Origin: Nitrosomonas ureae | GTDB lineage: Bacteria > Pseudomonadota > Gammaproteobacteria > Burkholderiales > Nitrosomonadaceae | Assembly (NCBI RefSeq): GCF_900206265.1 | Contig: NZ_LT907782.1 | Span: 1,674,001-1,738,000 of the forward strand | DNA length: 64,000 nt | Direction of reading: 5' to 3' | Shown: one piece after another, positions 9,458 to 18,719 of the stretch | Layout of the letters: each line of letters starts with the position of its first letter | How positions within the stretch are numbered: position 1 is the stretch's first letter | Program-made: the position numbers and the translations under genes | Notes under the pieces: model-generated | Database searches by the model: none | Seen by the model: only the letters and a program-made list of their open reading frames with translations | What the model was told of the DNA's origin: nothing

Positions 9458-9805
9458 CTATTTCTTCTGAGTATTATTCTTATCGCCTGTCTGCCGCATT
9501 TTGTTTTCAAGTTTTTCCATTTGCTCGGGAGTTAATACCGCTTTCAGGCTTGATCGAGTTTCTTCTTGAATTAACTGTAATCTCTTTCTTTCCTCATTAA
9601 AAACAGCTTCAACTTTCTTCTGTTCCGTATTAAGGATAGCTTCAACTTTACCACGCTGAGTTTCATTAAGTCCCAATTCTTTGGTCATTCGATCGATAGC
9701 ATTCTGACTGTCAGCTGAAGAATTTTTATTCTGAGCGTGTAGGATGGAAGCAGAAAACAATAAAACCATCATCGATGATACTACGAGAAGTATTTTTATC
9801 TTCAT
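9458..9805 (-). CDS. Spy/CpxP-like small periplasmic protein
   Basis: A 115-residue protein whose start (9805) has a strong ribosome site (aagggga) just upstream on the minus strand. It has a signal peptide ending near LHAQ. The mature part is a highly charged helix with LGLNETQRGKVEAIL and LTPEQMEKLENKM, the paired LTxEQ-type motifs of the Spy/CpxP/zinc-resistance-associated family. Such proteins act as periplasmic chaperones or metal-linked stress proteins; here the exact role is unknown. It converges on queC with 3 bases between stops. Confidence 0.7.
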   Translation of the reverse strand: MKIKILLVVSSMMVLLFSASILHAQNKNSSADSQNAIDRMTKELGLNETQRGKVEAILNTEQKKVEAVFNEERKRLQLIQEETRSSLKAVLTPEQMEKLENKMRQTGDKNNTQKK

Positions 9806-9935
9806 CACAGTCCCCTTAAGTTTATAAGAATATTCCACTTTTTAAATTTATAGCGTTGCAGAACAAGCAATCATGCGATTGCTTCCCCAGTATCATCCAG
9901 ATTCTGGGGGGAAACCGGCAATCCTGCTACTGCAT

Positions 9936-10709
9936 TTAGAACAATCCTGAAATGGAGCGAGCCAAACCATTGGTCAATTCGACTGCAGCTTCTTCGTACT
10001 GCAAATTTGCTTTGTTCGCGGTGCTGACTACACGAGTACGATATTTATTCATTTCACTGACTTTTGTCGAAGACTGCCTTCTTGCACCACCCACACCCTG
10101 CTTCGCATCTTGCTGCCTGTCTTCACGAACAATGACACCTTCCTCGGCTCGCTCTGCTATTTCAACATCTGTAATGGCCATAAAGGTAACATCTTTCACC
10201 GAAGCATCTGCGAGCGTACTGGCGAGACCGAAAGCAGCTGCACCAGCCAATCCACCTATGCCAGCTCCACTCCAGCCATCAATGGCAGCGCCCGTAGCTG
10301 TTCCCACGGCAGCGCCCAGCGCGGCGCTTCCCATGCCCCCATAACCCGCTCTCAAAGCAGCTTCAGCAGCGGTAGGACTGGCTTTGTCAACGCTTAGGAT
10401 ATTAACCTGCAACCAGTAATGCGCTTCTCTGGGATTATTAGTAATGAGATAACCTCTACCCTCCAATGCTCTGGCAACCGTAGCCGTAATATCAAAATTA
10501 GTTTTATCGGAAGTATTGCGGATATTCAGATAGATCGTTCTCTGGCTCGGTTCAACAGGATCGAGAAAAATGGTGTCACTCATCTTGGTTTGAACATCCA
10601 GATCCTTCTTGGCAATGGATGTATGAACTGCCGCACATCCACTTAGAATCAAAGAAAAAACCATGATTCCTGTGAATATCCATGTATTCTTGCTGCCGTA
10701 CCCTCCCAT
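9936..10709 (-). CDS. TraT-family outer-membrane lipoprotein
   Basis: A 257-residue lipoprotein with lipobox LILSGC (C25). The mature part has IYLNIRNTSDK near the start, a central Gly/Ala-rich hydrophobic stretch (about 120-165) and the TraT-type C-terminus (YRTRVVSTANKANLQYEEA). TraT of F-like plasmids mediates surface exclusion and serum resistance, but chromosomal copies such as this one are common and of unknown role. The start at 10709 follows a good ribosome site (ggggagatg). No conjugation genes are nearby. Confidence 0.8.
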   Translation of the reverse strand: MGGYGSKNTWIFTGIMVFSLILSGCAAVHTSIAKKDLDVQTKMSDTIFLDPVEPSQRTIYLNIRNTSDKTNFDITATVARALEGRGYLITNNPREAHYWLQVNILSVDKASPTAAEAALRAGYGGMGSAALGAAVGTATGAAIDGWSGAGIGGLAGAAAFGLASTLADASVKDVTFMAITDVEIAERAEEGVIVREDRQQDAKQGVGGARRQSSTKVSEMNKYRTRVVSTANKANLQYEEAAVELTNGLARSISGLF

Positions 10710-10853
10710 TTCATCTCCCCTTGTTTAGTAATTAAATGAAAAACCCTTGCTTGCAAGTGATCACAGCAAATTATCCATCAATTCACTGTATCTCATATGT
10801 TGAATTGATGGATAATTAGATGGCTATCCCAGAATCAGCATCCATCCCGGCTA

Positions 10854-11216
10854 TCACCAGCCGGAATAAAAAGGCAGATAACTGTTCACTCCATATAACC
10901 CCCCATAATATGGGCGAGCATAGCCTCCAAAATAACTGCCATAACCATAGTTGCCTAAACCAATAGCACCTCCACACCCCAGACCAACGCAGCCTGGCGC
11001 AAAGCGCTGTGTTCTTGTCGGCATGCCTCTTTGCGTCGCTTCTTTGAGCGCAGATGTTAAAGCGGCATCGCTGGGAACACTAAAACGTTTATTTATGGTT
11101 TCTGCGTTAAATTGCCTTTGAATTTCACTGAGATCCTGCCTCGCCAAAGCTTTGTTACTCACGAATGCCATTAATAGCGCTATATAAAGAATCATGCTGA
11201 ATTGTATTGTACGCAT
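10854..11216 (-). CDS. Small secreted protein with Gly/Tyr-rich tail
   Basis: A 120-residue protein of unknown function. The start at 11216 is supported by an excellent ribosome site (aggaggtg) 6 bases upstream. A signal peptide (about 1-25, ending ALA) precedes a helical part. A cysteine pair (APGCVGLGCGG) leads into a Gly/Tyr-rich C-terminus (GNYGYGSYFGGYARPYYGG). I do not recognise a domain. The composition suggests an extracellular or envelope structural peptide. Confidence 0.6.
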   Translation of the reverse strand: MRTIQFSMILYIALLMAFVSNKALARQDLSEIQRQFNAETINKRFSVPSDAALTSALKEATQRGMPTRTQRFAPGCVGLGCGGAIGLGNYGYGSYFGGYARPYYGGLYGVNSYLPFYSGW

Positions 11217-11784
11217 TGCACACCTCCTAATCCTCGATGAGTCAAATGATATTATCAAATTTGAGCAGTTGCCATAACTCTTCAAATAATTGGCATATTC
11301 TCAACAAACTATGGAAGACTTATTCCATTTAGACATTGTCAATTCCGCTATCCGTCTTAATTTCATCACTAATTATAAATTGAATGAAGGCGTTATGGAA
11401 TTGGATGTCCATACCAACATATCATGGCGTCCACGGTTCAACAGAAACAGAACGGCCTGCACGTTTGACAACATATGAAGTGATACATTGCGTATCCAAT
11501 TACCCGGATTATTCTTTCATTATTCCGGATAGCTACCGGGCTCGATCTCCCTCCTTCGTTGTATTTTTACAAAGCTTGCTTACCCAATACGAACAAATTG
11601 CAAAGGAAAATTTTTAATTTAAAAAATATTAAGATATATTCCTATATTCCTACATTAGTTACATAATAATCTTAAATAAGATTGTAGGAAAACGATGGCA
11701 ACTGAATGATTTATTTCTTACATACTCGGAGAAGTACGTCTTAACCACTCTAATTTAGCGTCAAGAGATCATCGGAAATCCGGC
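11217..11784 (+). other. Gene-poor leader of the glycan operon
   Basis: 568 bases without a convincing gene. The short frame at 11384-11617 ends in SFVVFLQSL, which vaguely recalls the C-terminus of LysR-type regulators, but it lacks the rest of such a protein and may be a decayed remnant. The downstream half is AT-rich and carries the nested inverted repeats described at 11647-11690, presumably with the operon promoter. Confidence 0.35.
11647..11690. promoter_or_regulatory. Nested inverted repeats upstream of the glycan operon
   Basis: An outer repeat TTCCTACA (11647-11654) / TGTAGGAA (11683-11690) encloses an inner perfect repeat AATCTTA (11668-11674) / TAAGATT (11677-11683). They lie 95-140 bases before the first gene. 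The pattern fits an operator for a dimeric regulator; this is inferred from symmetry only. Confidence 0.4.
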
Positions 11785-13167
11785 ATGCTTATTGTTTTCT
11801 CTCAGGAAGAGAGTGATTTACCAAGCGAATACAAGAATATGTTTGAGATCTCATATTTTTGCGATTTTTCAGTTTGGGAAAAGGAAAAAATCATTCCATC
11901 GGCCTTTATCATTAAAGGAAAGGATAAACATTACATTTCCTCCACCCTGGAAAAGGTGCGTAAAGAAAATGAATTTTTTGCATCTTTGTGTTTTGTTACA
12001 GATTCAGCATTCCCCTACGATGATTTTATGCTCGACGGACAGCTGCCACAACCTGCAGACTTACGGGAAGTAATTAATCAGTTTGATAATTTGTCGAAAT
12101 CCTTCAAGAGGAATGAGACTTATATTACGCATCAAGGGCGATTCATCAAATATTTCTGGCTGCGCCCGGACTTTATCCTTCAGCCTTACCATGATTGGCA
12201 GCATGCACGTTTCTACCGTTATCCATTACTCGAGGCGCTTAGCCTGGATCAGTCGGATTCTTTCGAGTGGCTGCGGAATCTTGCAAATAGCAAAATAATC
12301 GATCCTATCAGACTGATTGATCGGCAGCGTGAATGCACATATTGCCGGTCTTCCCATTTGAGTTTTATTGACGTTTGTCCAAATTGCCTTTCTATCGACA
12401 TTGGCACACAAGCCTCTTTACATTGTTTTACCTGCGGATGTGTTGATGTGCAGGAGAAATTTCTGCATAGCGGCACCCTAATTTGCCCTAAATGCCATAC
12501 CCAGCTGCGTCACATCGGCAGCGATTATGATAGGCCGATTGAAAACTACCGATGCCATTCATGCAGCCAATCATTTGTCGAAGGCAATGTGCAGGTTCGC
12601 TGCGCTATGTGCGAGAAGGAAATGGAATCCAGTGAACTTATTCAAAATGAGATTCGCAATTGGCGCTTAAGCGACAAAGGAAGAACAATCGCTTTTCGTG
12701 GCGAGGTCTTTGATTTGTCCGCAGGTTTTAATCAGCTGGATTTTATTCCCCGCGAATTATTTATTCACGATCTTGATTGGATGATGGTAACGTCACGACG
12801 CTACCCAAGCGTTAATTTCAGTCTGTTTGGAATTTATTTTGCTAACTTACCCGATTTGATCGAGCTTTTTAATCATGCGCGGTTGCTTCAAATGCTTGAG
12901 TTCTTTGCGCAACAGCTGAGAAGTTTACTACGCACCCCAGACCTCTCCACCCGGACGGCGGAAAACATGCTCTGGCTGTTACTGCCCAATACTGATGAAC
13001 AAGGACTCACGGGCTTTCATAAACGCATAGAAAACAGCATGAAATTATTACTGGAAGAAAGTGAACATACATTGGACTTTCGCTTTGTCAGTCTACCCTC
13101 ACATAAACTATCCGGCAAGGAGAATGCTGAATTGCTGCTTGCTCGTCTTTATGGTGAATTACTGTAA
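11785..13167 (+). CDS. Zinc-ribbon (TackOD1-like) protein with degenerate GGDEF domain
   Basis: A 460-residue cytoplasmic protein, first gene of a four-gene glycan operon. Three regions are visible. The N-terminus (about 1-105) is alpha/beta and perhaps receiver-like. A cysteine-rich centre has six CxxC pairs at 184/187, 198/201, 214/217, 234/237, 257/260 and 273/276, enough for three zinc ribbons. The C-terminus (about 322-460) follows the GGDEF fold pattern, but TAENM (391-395) stands where GGDEF should be and the LLLPNT that usually follows is kept, so it should not make c-di-GMP. The centre resembles the TackOD1 (thaumarchaeal output) domain; this family call is from memory of the pattern. 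It is 3 bases before the glycosyltransferase gene, suggesting a regulatory partner of the synthase. Confidence 0.65.
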   Translation: MLIVFSQEESDLPSEYKNMFEISYFCDFSVWEKEKIIPSAFIIKGKDKHYISSTLEKVRKENEFFASLCFVTDSAFPYDDFMLDGQLPQPADLREVINQFDNLSKSFKRNETYITHQGRFIKYFWLRPDFILQPYHDWQHARFYRYPLLEALSLDQSDSFEWLRNLANSKIIDPIRLIDRQRECTYCRSSHLSFIDVCPNCLSIDIGTQASLHCFTCGCVDVQEKFLHSGTLICPKCHTQLRHIGSDYDRPIENYRCHSCSQSFVEGNVQVRCAMCEKEMESSELIQNEIRNWRLSDKGRTIAFRGEVFDLSAGFNQLDFIPRELFIHDLDWMMVTSRRYPSVNFSLFGIYFANLPDLIELFNHARLLQMLEFFAQQLRSLLRTPDLSTRTAENMLWLLLPNTDEQGLTGFHKRIENSMKLLLEESEHTLDFRFVSLPSHKLSGKENAELLLARLYGELL

Positions 13168-13170
13168 CTC

Positions 13171-14496
13171 ATGGAAAGTCTGAATCAGGCTTGGTATCTG
13201 TTTCAGGCTACATTGTCTCGCTATCAGGATTTTCAGTATGCATTCATGCTGATTCCATTTGTACTGTTTTTTGAGCTTCCGCTTTATTTTATCAATTGGA
13301 TGAGCGCATTCCGCTATCTAATCAAGAACGCTATCGAGGCGCCCTTGACGCTTCATTACTATCCCCACGTAACCTGTGCGATTACCTGTTATGCGGAAGG
13401 CAAGGCCGTCCAAAGTACGGTGATTTCATTGCTGGAACAAGTATATTCCGGACACATAGAAATTATTACAATCGTGGACGGGGCAAAAAGAAACCAAGCC
13501 ACTTATCAGGCTCTGGTAGAACTCATTTCTTTAGTTTCCCGATACCCTAAACGCTCGCTAGTCATTATTCCCAAGTTTCAGCGCGGAGGTAGGGTGTCTT
13601 CGCTCAATGCAGGGCTAAATCGGGCTAGAGGGGAAATTTTCTTTGCTTTGGATGGCGATACCTCATTTGATAATCAAATGGTCCATCATGCCGCAACACA
13701 TTTTCGCAACCCTGGTATGGTTGCTGTCACGGGCCCGATGCGAGTACGTAACGCCGGAAAAACCATCATGACCCGGCTGCAAAGCTTAGAATATATGTTG
13801 ACAATGCAAGTAGGAAAATTAGGTTTTGCGAACCTGGGCGTTATCAATAACGTACCGGGAGCATTCGGTATTTTCAGAAAATCTTTTCTTCAGCAGGTGG
13901 GAGGCTGGAATACCGGAACCGCCGAGGATCTCGATCTGACACTGCGTATCAAGCAATATTACAAGCGCTATCCGCATCTACAAATTGAATTTGAACCAAG
14001 AGCAGTTTCTCATACGGATGTACCTGAAAGTTTTTGGGATTTTCTTAAGCAACGCTTAAGATGGGATGGCGATCTCTGGTATATCTATTCAAACAAGCAC
14101 AAGCATGGCATTTCAGCTTCCATGATGGGGTGGAGAAATTTCATTTTCCTTTTCTGGTACGGAATCTTGTTTCAAATTGTCATGCCTTTTTCTATTGTGA
14201 TCTATACGATTTATATCGCGGTGAAGCTTCCTTTCCATGCTTTCTTGCTTAGCATGATATTGGTTTATGCCTTCTATTTTTGCCTTATTGCCATTCAGTA
14301 CATTCTCTATCTGCTATTCATTACCGATAGAAGAAAGGAAGACTGCAATGCCATTTTTATTCTTCCGGTTTATCCCGCATTTCAATTTATATCCCGCGTC
14401 TGGAGTGCGCTGGCTATCCTGAATCAGATTATCAATAAAGGCCATCTGGATTCAGCTATGGCACCCCTATGGGTATTGAGAAAGGGGAAGCAGTAA
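13171..14496 (+). CDS. Processive family 2 glycosyltransferase (polysaccharide synthase)
   Basis: A 441-residue membrane enzyme. One hydrophobic segment at about 22-42 precedes a GT-A domain with all the processive GT2 signatures: D103 (IVDG), DGD at 161-163, ED at 252-253 (TAEDLDL) and QRLRW at 294-298. At least three membrane helices follow (about 325-400). This is the architecture of cellulose, PNAG (PgaC) and alginate (Alg8) synthases, which polymerise a nucleotide sugar and pass the chain through their own membrane channel. The polymer cannot be deduced. It lies between the zinc-ribbon protein and the TolC-hydrolase fusion. Confidence 0.88.
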   Translation: MESLNQAWYLFQATLSRYQDFQYAFMLIPFVLFFELPLYFINWMSAFRYLIKNAIEAPLTLHYYPHVTCAITCYAEGKAVQSTVISLLEQVYSGHIEIITIVDGAKRNQATYQALVELISLVSRYPKRSLVIIPKFQRGGRVSSLNAGLNRARGEIFFALDGDTSFDNQMVHHAATHFRNPGMVAVTGPMRVRNAGKTIMTRLQSLEYMLTMQVGKLGFANLGVINNVPGAFGIFRKSFLQQVGGWNTGTAEDLDLTLRIKQYYKRYPHLQIEFEPRAVSHTDVPESFWDFLKQRLRWDGDLWYIYSNKHKHGISASMMGWRNFIFLFWYGILFQIVMPFSIVIYTIYIAVKLPFHAFLLSMILVYAFYFCLIAIQYILYLLFITDRRKEDCNAIFILPVYPAFQFISRVWSALAILNQIINKGHLDSAMAPLWVLRKGKQ

Positions 14497-14498
14497 CC

Positions 14499-16664
14499 GT
14501 GCGTTGTTTATTCCTGCTAGCCTTATTGATAATGCTCAGCTCGAGTACGCTTGCCGAATCAAGAACGCTTGCCGATTTCTTTTCGCACCTTGATCAAGCC
14601 GCATCGATATTGAAAACACAAGCTGATTTAGAAGCGCAGCGATCTAATCTACTGGCTCAAGAAGCACTCAAGGGCTTGGAAGTATTTGGAGGTGTATCCG
14701 GTGGCTTCCAGAAAAGCCCCTACGCACGCGAGCCATTTGGACACTTCTTTGATCCTATGGCGCGCATCGGCTTGCGTTATCCTTTGCTGGGAAGTGCGGA
14801 GCGACAGCAACGTGCCATTGAAGACGCAGCGACACAAGTAAGAATTGAAACTATTCGTTTAGACTGGAGCCGACGGCTAGCAGCGCTTTTTCTAGAAGAA
14901 AACTACGCCGCCTATTGGAGTGCGCAAAAAATCCTGGCGCTGACGGATAACTACCTGCATTTGCGTCATGAAGGCGTTGAGAATTTACTACGCAAGCGGC
15001 AAGAAGCAGGATTGTTGTTCAAATCCGATTACTTCGAATTTCTTTCCGCTTTTGAGCGGGCACAACGCACTCAGGTGGAATTTTACAACAACAGTAATCA
15101 GGCGTTAATGCGATTAGCGCACTTGACCAATTCAACGGTAATGCCCTTCACGCCAGTCAAGCCACCCTTGGGGAAGATTGCGGATACCCTTCCGAACGAA
15201 GTCGATCAGCTGGATCTGAGAATACTACAAACGCAAATAGATAATCTGCAAAATATCCGCGATACTCAAAATTGGCAAGGAATAGAATCCGATGTATCAG
15301 TAACCGGTTTCGGAGGGCCGGCAATTCCTCATCCATCACCGCCTGACGGGATGCAATGGGGTTATGGCGGAGCAGTGGGTTTTAATTTCAGAATGCCGCT
15401 GGAAATTGTGAGCTATCGGAGAAACGAACAATCCCGATTAAACAGCCAATTAATCAGCTTACGTGCGGATTACACACGGCGGGGTCAGGAGTTGCAACAT
15501 GAATTCCACGCGCTGCTGAGTAGCTTTCAACAATTGACTCAGCAAATCAATTTTCAGCGCACGCGCCTTGAAGCAGCGCAAGAACTGCTGCGTGAAAGAT
15601 ATCTGCGCCTGCAAGTGCTGGATGGCGATGTAATCGAGCAATACCTGCAAGCGCTGAATACCTACTACCGGGTTGCAGTAGACAATATCGAAGCAGAGTC
15701 CGAACACTGGAAACTTCACATCAGATTACGTCAATTTATTTTATTACCGAGTATGCCGGAAGAAGACAATTATCCGGAAACTGACATCACTTCATTGATC
15801 AATCCGTTGCATCAAGCAAAAAAATTTCTAACCAGCGGAGGTAACGTCACTTTAAAACACAGAGACGAACTTATTACACCCGTGAGTACGCAATTCATTT
15901 CCGGTCAACTGGCTGTTTATGTGTGGAATTTTGATGAATTAATAACACACGCTGGATTATGGAATAAGAAAGAAACCCATGTGATTAATCGGTTTCTGGT
16001 ATCTCTTGATGCGCGGCAAATTTCACAAGCCGCAGATAATCCCAAGAACCTGCGCAATTTCTTGCACGACGCTCATCATCACAAGAAAAAGATTGAATTA
16101 CTTTTAGGTGATCCAGATTGGATTTTGCCCGAATATCGCCATCATTTAATACAAATTATCCACCAAATGAAAACCGTAAGTTTTGATGGATTGCATCTTG
16201 ATATTGAACCGGATCAACTGGAATCGGAGCTGTCTGGAAAAGCAAGACTAGAAGAATTTGTCGAAACAATCCGACAAGTAGCGGCGATTTCTCCTTGGCC
16301 TGTAGGTATCAGCATCCATCCACGTTATTTAAGCAAAGACTCATCCTTTGGTTTATGCATTCCCTGTGAATTAGGCAAGATCGGGATCAAAGAAATTACA
16401 GTGATGTATTACTCCATGAACATACAGGCTATTGTCACGGCGCTCAAATCGGCTATGCAACAACATCCGACGCTGGTGTTCAGTCTTGCGCAAAGCTTGG
16501 AAAAGGAATTAGGTTCCGAAAATAGTTATGCGCACAAACCGCGACAACATTTCATTAATGCAATGCAGCACCTTCAAGATCAACTTCAAAGCTCAAACTT
16601 TAGTGGCCTCATTATTCAATCATGGTTAGACTGGGAACATTACCTTCATGAAAATCCGCTTTAA
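14499..16664 (+). CDS. TolC-type outer-membrane channel fused to GH18-like barrel
   Basis: A 721-residue two-domain protein. I choose the GTG at 14499, which gives a clean signal peptide (cut near LAES) and has a ribosome site (aaagggga); an ATG at 14469 would overlap the synthase gene. Residues about 25-430 are an outer-membrane-efflux-type helical barrel with the two long-helix repeats of TolC (TQVRIETIRLDWSRRLAALF; LISLRADYTRRGQELQHEF; SEHWKLHIRLRQFIL). Residues about 440-721 form an alpha/beta barrel-like domain starting LAVYVWNFDEL, with DGLHLDIEPD at 563-572. This matches the GH18 DxxDxE catalytic strand (D568, E570). It is likely an export channel carrying its own glycan-cutting or glycan-binding domain. 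It overlaps the HlyD gene by 17 bases. Confidence 0.75.
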   Translation: MRCLFLLALLIMLSSSTLAESRTLADFFSHLDQAASILKTQADLEAQRSNLLAQEALKGLEVFGGVSGGFQKSPYAREPFGHFFDPMARIGLRYPLLGSAERQQRAIEDAATQVRIETIRLDWSRRLAALFLEENYAAYWSAQKILALTDNYLHLRHEGVENLLRKRQEAGLLFKSDYFEFLSAFERAQRTQVEFYNNSNQALMRLAHLTNSTVMPFTPVKPPLGKIADTLPNEVDQLDLRILQTQIDNLQNIRDTQNWQGIESDVSVTGFGGPAIPHPSPPDGMQWGYGGAVGFNFRMPLEIVSYRRNEQSRLNSQLISLRADYTRRGQELQHEFHALLSSFQQLTQQINFQRTRLEAAQELLRERYLRLQVLDGDVIEQYLQALNTYYRVAVDNIEAESEHWKLHIRLRQFILLPSMPEEDNYPETDITSLINPLHQAKKFLTSGGNVTLKHRDELITPVSTQFISGQLAVYVWNFDELITHAGLWNKKETHVINRFLVSLDARQISQAADNPKNLRNFLHDAHHHKKKIELLLGDPDWILPEYRHHLIQIIHQMKTVSFDGLHLDIEPDQLESELSGKARLEEFVETIRQVAAISPWPVGISIHPRYLSKDSSFGLCIPCELGKIGIKEITVMYYSMNIQAIVTALKSAMQQHPTLVFSLAQSLEKELGSENSYAHKPRQHFINAMQHLQDQLQSSNFSGLIIQSWLDWEHYLHENPL

Positions 16665-17694
16665 TCAGCCCGAAAATAAAGCCCCGAACATCGATCGAGG
16701 ACTACGCGTGCACTATAGTGAAGCAAAGCGCCCTGGCAGACCTTGGCGCTGGTATTCGATCGTTGCGATTTCGAGTCTTCCGATTGTTTATTTGTTGGGA
16801 ATAATAATATGGGAAACCATTGCAATTGAAGCGAGCGGACGCATTAGAGTCAATAATTTTTCAGTTCGCACCGCTGTTGACGGGTATGTTCAGCAGATAT
16901 TTGTCGAGCCCATGCAAACAGTTTTTGAAGGTAAGCCATTGGCTGAGCTGACCAACACTCCATTACTCGACAGTCATGACCGGTTACATATTGAACTGAA
17001 TGCTCTAAAAAAAGAACAACAGAAGCTGTTGACACAAGTCAAGCGATCCTCATCACGTTCGGCACAACTATCGGGATATGCTCAAGAACACAAAAGGTTT
17101 GCATACAATCGCCTGCAGCATTATGAAGCATTGTTTAAACAAGGGGCTGCCACTCAGGCGGAAATGACTTCAGCCAAAAATCAGTATCAGAGAGCGCTTG
17201 AAAATATCGTGGCACTTGAGAAAGCCGAACACCAGGAACAGGATCAATCCTCTGAAATGCGCAGGATTTCAAACCAGATGAGGCAAATGCAACTGGAGTT
17301 TGAAAAGGTTCGGGATCAGCTGCAGCAGCTAAGCCTTGTTGCGCCAGCAGGAAATGGGATAGTTACCGAAGTGTTTGTGCAGCCTGGAGAATATCTGAGC
17401 CGCGGACAAGCGCTACTTGAAATTATTTTTCCTGAGAAAGTACACATCGATGCCTTCATCCCACCTAAATACCAGAATTATGCGGTAGAAGGACAAATTG
17501 TGACTGTGAAATTTCCCAATGGAGAAAAAACGAAGGCAAAGATAATTTCCGTTCCGGGTGTTACGCAAAAAACACTGACCGAAGAAGTAAATCCCCTTGA
17601 ACCGGTTCGTACCGCAATATTGGCTCAATTAGAATTTATTGAGCAGGTTAACAACCGGTTAATCAATGGAATGCCCGTAACAATTTATTTTTAA
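16648..17694 (+). CDS. HlyD-type periplasmic adaptor (membrane fusion protein)
   Basis: A 348-residue adaptor. It has a short cytoplasmic basic tail, one membrane helix at about 36-56, a biotinyl-lipoyl half-motif (VNNFSVRTAVDGYVQQIFVEP), and a coiled-coil hairpin at about 105-225. The second lipoyl half follows (LVAPAGNGIVTEVFVQPGEYLSRGQ), then a beta-barrel end. It should bridge the inner-membrane synthase and the TolC-type channel. No ABC or RND pump is encoded nearby, which fits a synthase-dependent export system rather than an efflux pump. It is the last gene of the operon. Confidence 0.88.
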   Translation: MKIRFNQPENKAPNIDRGLRVHYSEAKRPGRPWRWYSIVAISSLPIVYLLGIIIWETIAIEASGRIRVNNFSVRTAVDGYVQQIFVEPMQTVFEGKPLAELTNTPLLDSHDRLHIELNALKKEQQKLLTQVKRSSSRSAQLSGYAQEHKRFAYNRLQHYEALFKQGAATQAEMTSAKNQYQRALENIVALEKAEHQEQDQSSEMRRISNQMRQMQLEFEKVRDQLQQLSLVAPAGNGIVTEVFVQPGEYLSRGQALLEIIFPEKVHIDAFIPPKYQNYAVEGQIVTVKFPNGEKTKAKIISVPGVTQKTLTEEVNPLEPVRTAILAQLEFIEQVNNRLINGMPVTIYF

Positions 17695-17777
17695 TAACGC
17701 ACCGCCGCAAACGGCGAGGAATTAAATCCGCCAGAGATCAAATCGGAATTACTACACATAAATTCTATTTCCTGCTG

Positions 17778-18377
17778 CTAAGCAGACAATTTCCCGTTCA
17801 ACAACTCCAGCACTGCTCCTGATCCTGTGTGACGAATACGCGTAACTCCACCATTGCTGATTTTGATGCGATATAAACCGATTGTAGGCGCCTGGATTGT
17901 TTTTGCAATCAAGGCGCGCATCACGCCTGCATGCGCTACGATCAGAATATGATGACCGGCATGGCGTTCGATAGCTGCTTCATAGGCTGAATTTACCCGT
18001 TGAACAAAATCGTCGAGGGGTTCGGCACCTTTCGGCCGCGCATTCACAGGATTGTTCAGGAAGGCCTGATATTCGGATGCCCGCCCAATTTTAACTTCAT
18101 CATGACTCAATCCTTCCCATTCACCAAATCCCACCTCCTTAAAGCATGACTCAACGGAGACATCAATACCATAACGTTCCCCTAAAGCACAGGCAAATGC
18201 CTGGCAGCGTTGCAACGGAGACGTAATAATATGTTGCCACTGATTGTACTCTCCTACCGCGTGCCACATTTGCGCCCATCCTTTCTCGCTCAGAACATCA
18301 TCCACGCCGTGTCCGCGATAGCGGCGTCCGCCGATAGGTTCACCGTGACGGATCAAATCAATTAAAGTTTCAGTCAT
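17778..18377 (-). CDS. Histidine phosphatase family protein (phosphoglycerate-mutase-like)
   Basis: A 199-residue protein with the catalytic IDLIRHGEP at the N-terminus (phospho-accepting His in RHG) and the second histidine in VAHAGVMRALI near 150. The residue pattern TSPLQRCQAFA is typical of the CobC/GpmB branch, whose members include alpha-ribazole phosphatase. No cobalamin genes are visible here, so the substrate is open. It is transcribed toward the glycan operon. Confidence 0.82.
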   Translation of the reverse strand: MTETLIDLIRHGEPIGGRRYRGHGVDDVLSEKGWAQMWHAVGEYNQWQHIITSPLQRCQAFACALGERYGIDVSVESCFKEVGFGEWEGLSHDEVKIGRASEYQAFLNNPVNARPKGAEPLDDFVQRVNSAYEAAIERHAGHHILIVAHAGVMRALIAKTIQAPTIGLYRIKISNGGVTRIRHTGSGAVLELLNGKLSA

Positions 18378-18719
18378 AAAAAATCTTGGCAGGGAAAATC
18401 AAAGGCAGTAGTTCAGCTGGTTTATTTTGTATATCGTATGTATGGAAAGCAGGGTAAAAAATATGAATATTAAGAAAATCTTGAATTAACCACTTTGTTC
18501 CAACAGTGAGCTACATCATAATATGTAAGAGCATATTGTCTCTAATTCTTGCTGCACATTATAATCACTTGTAATAATTCGATAAACTTGCATCTTATTC
18601 GAGAGCGATAATAACACGTTCTAGCAGGCGGTTGGAAAACGTAGCTATAACGTGATTTAGTGTAGCCGGCCGATCAGTTAAGAGAAAATAGCGTAACTGG
18701 AGGAAGAAATGGTAACAAG

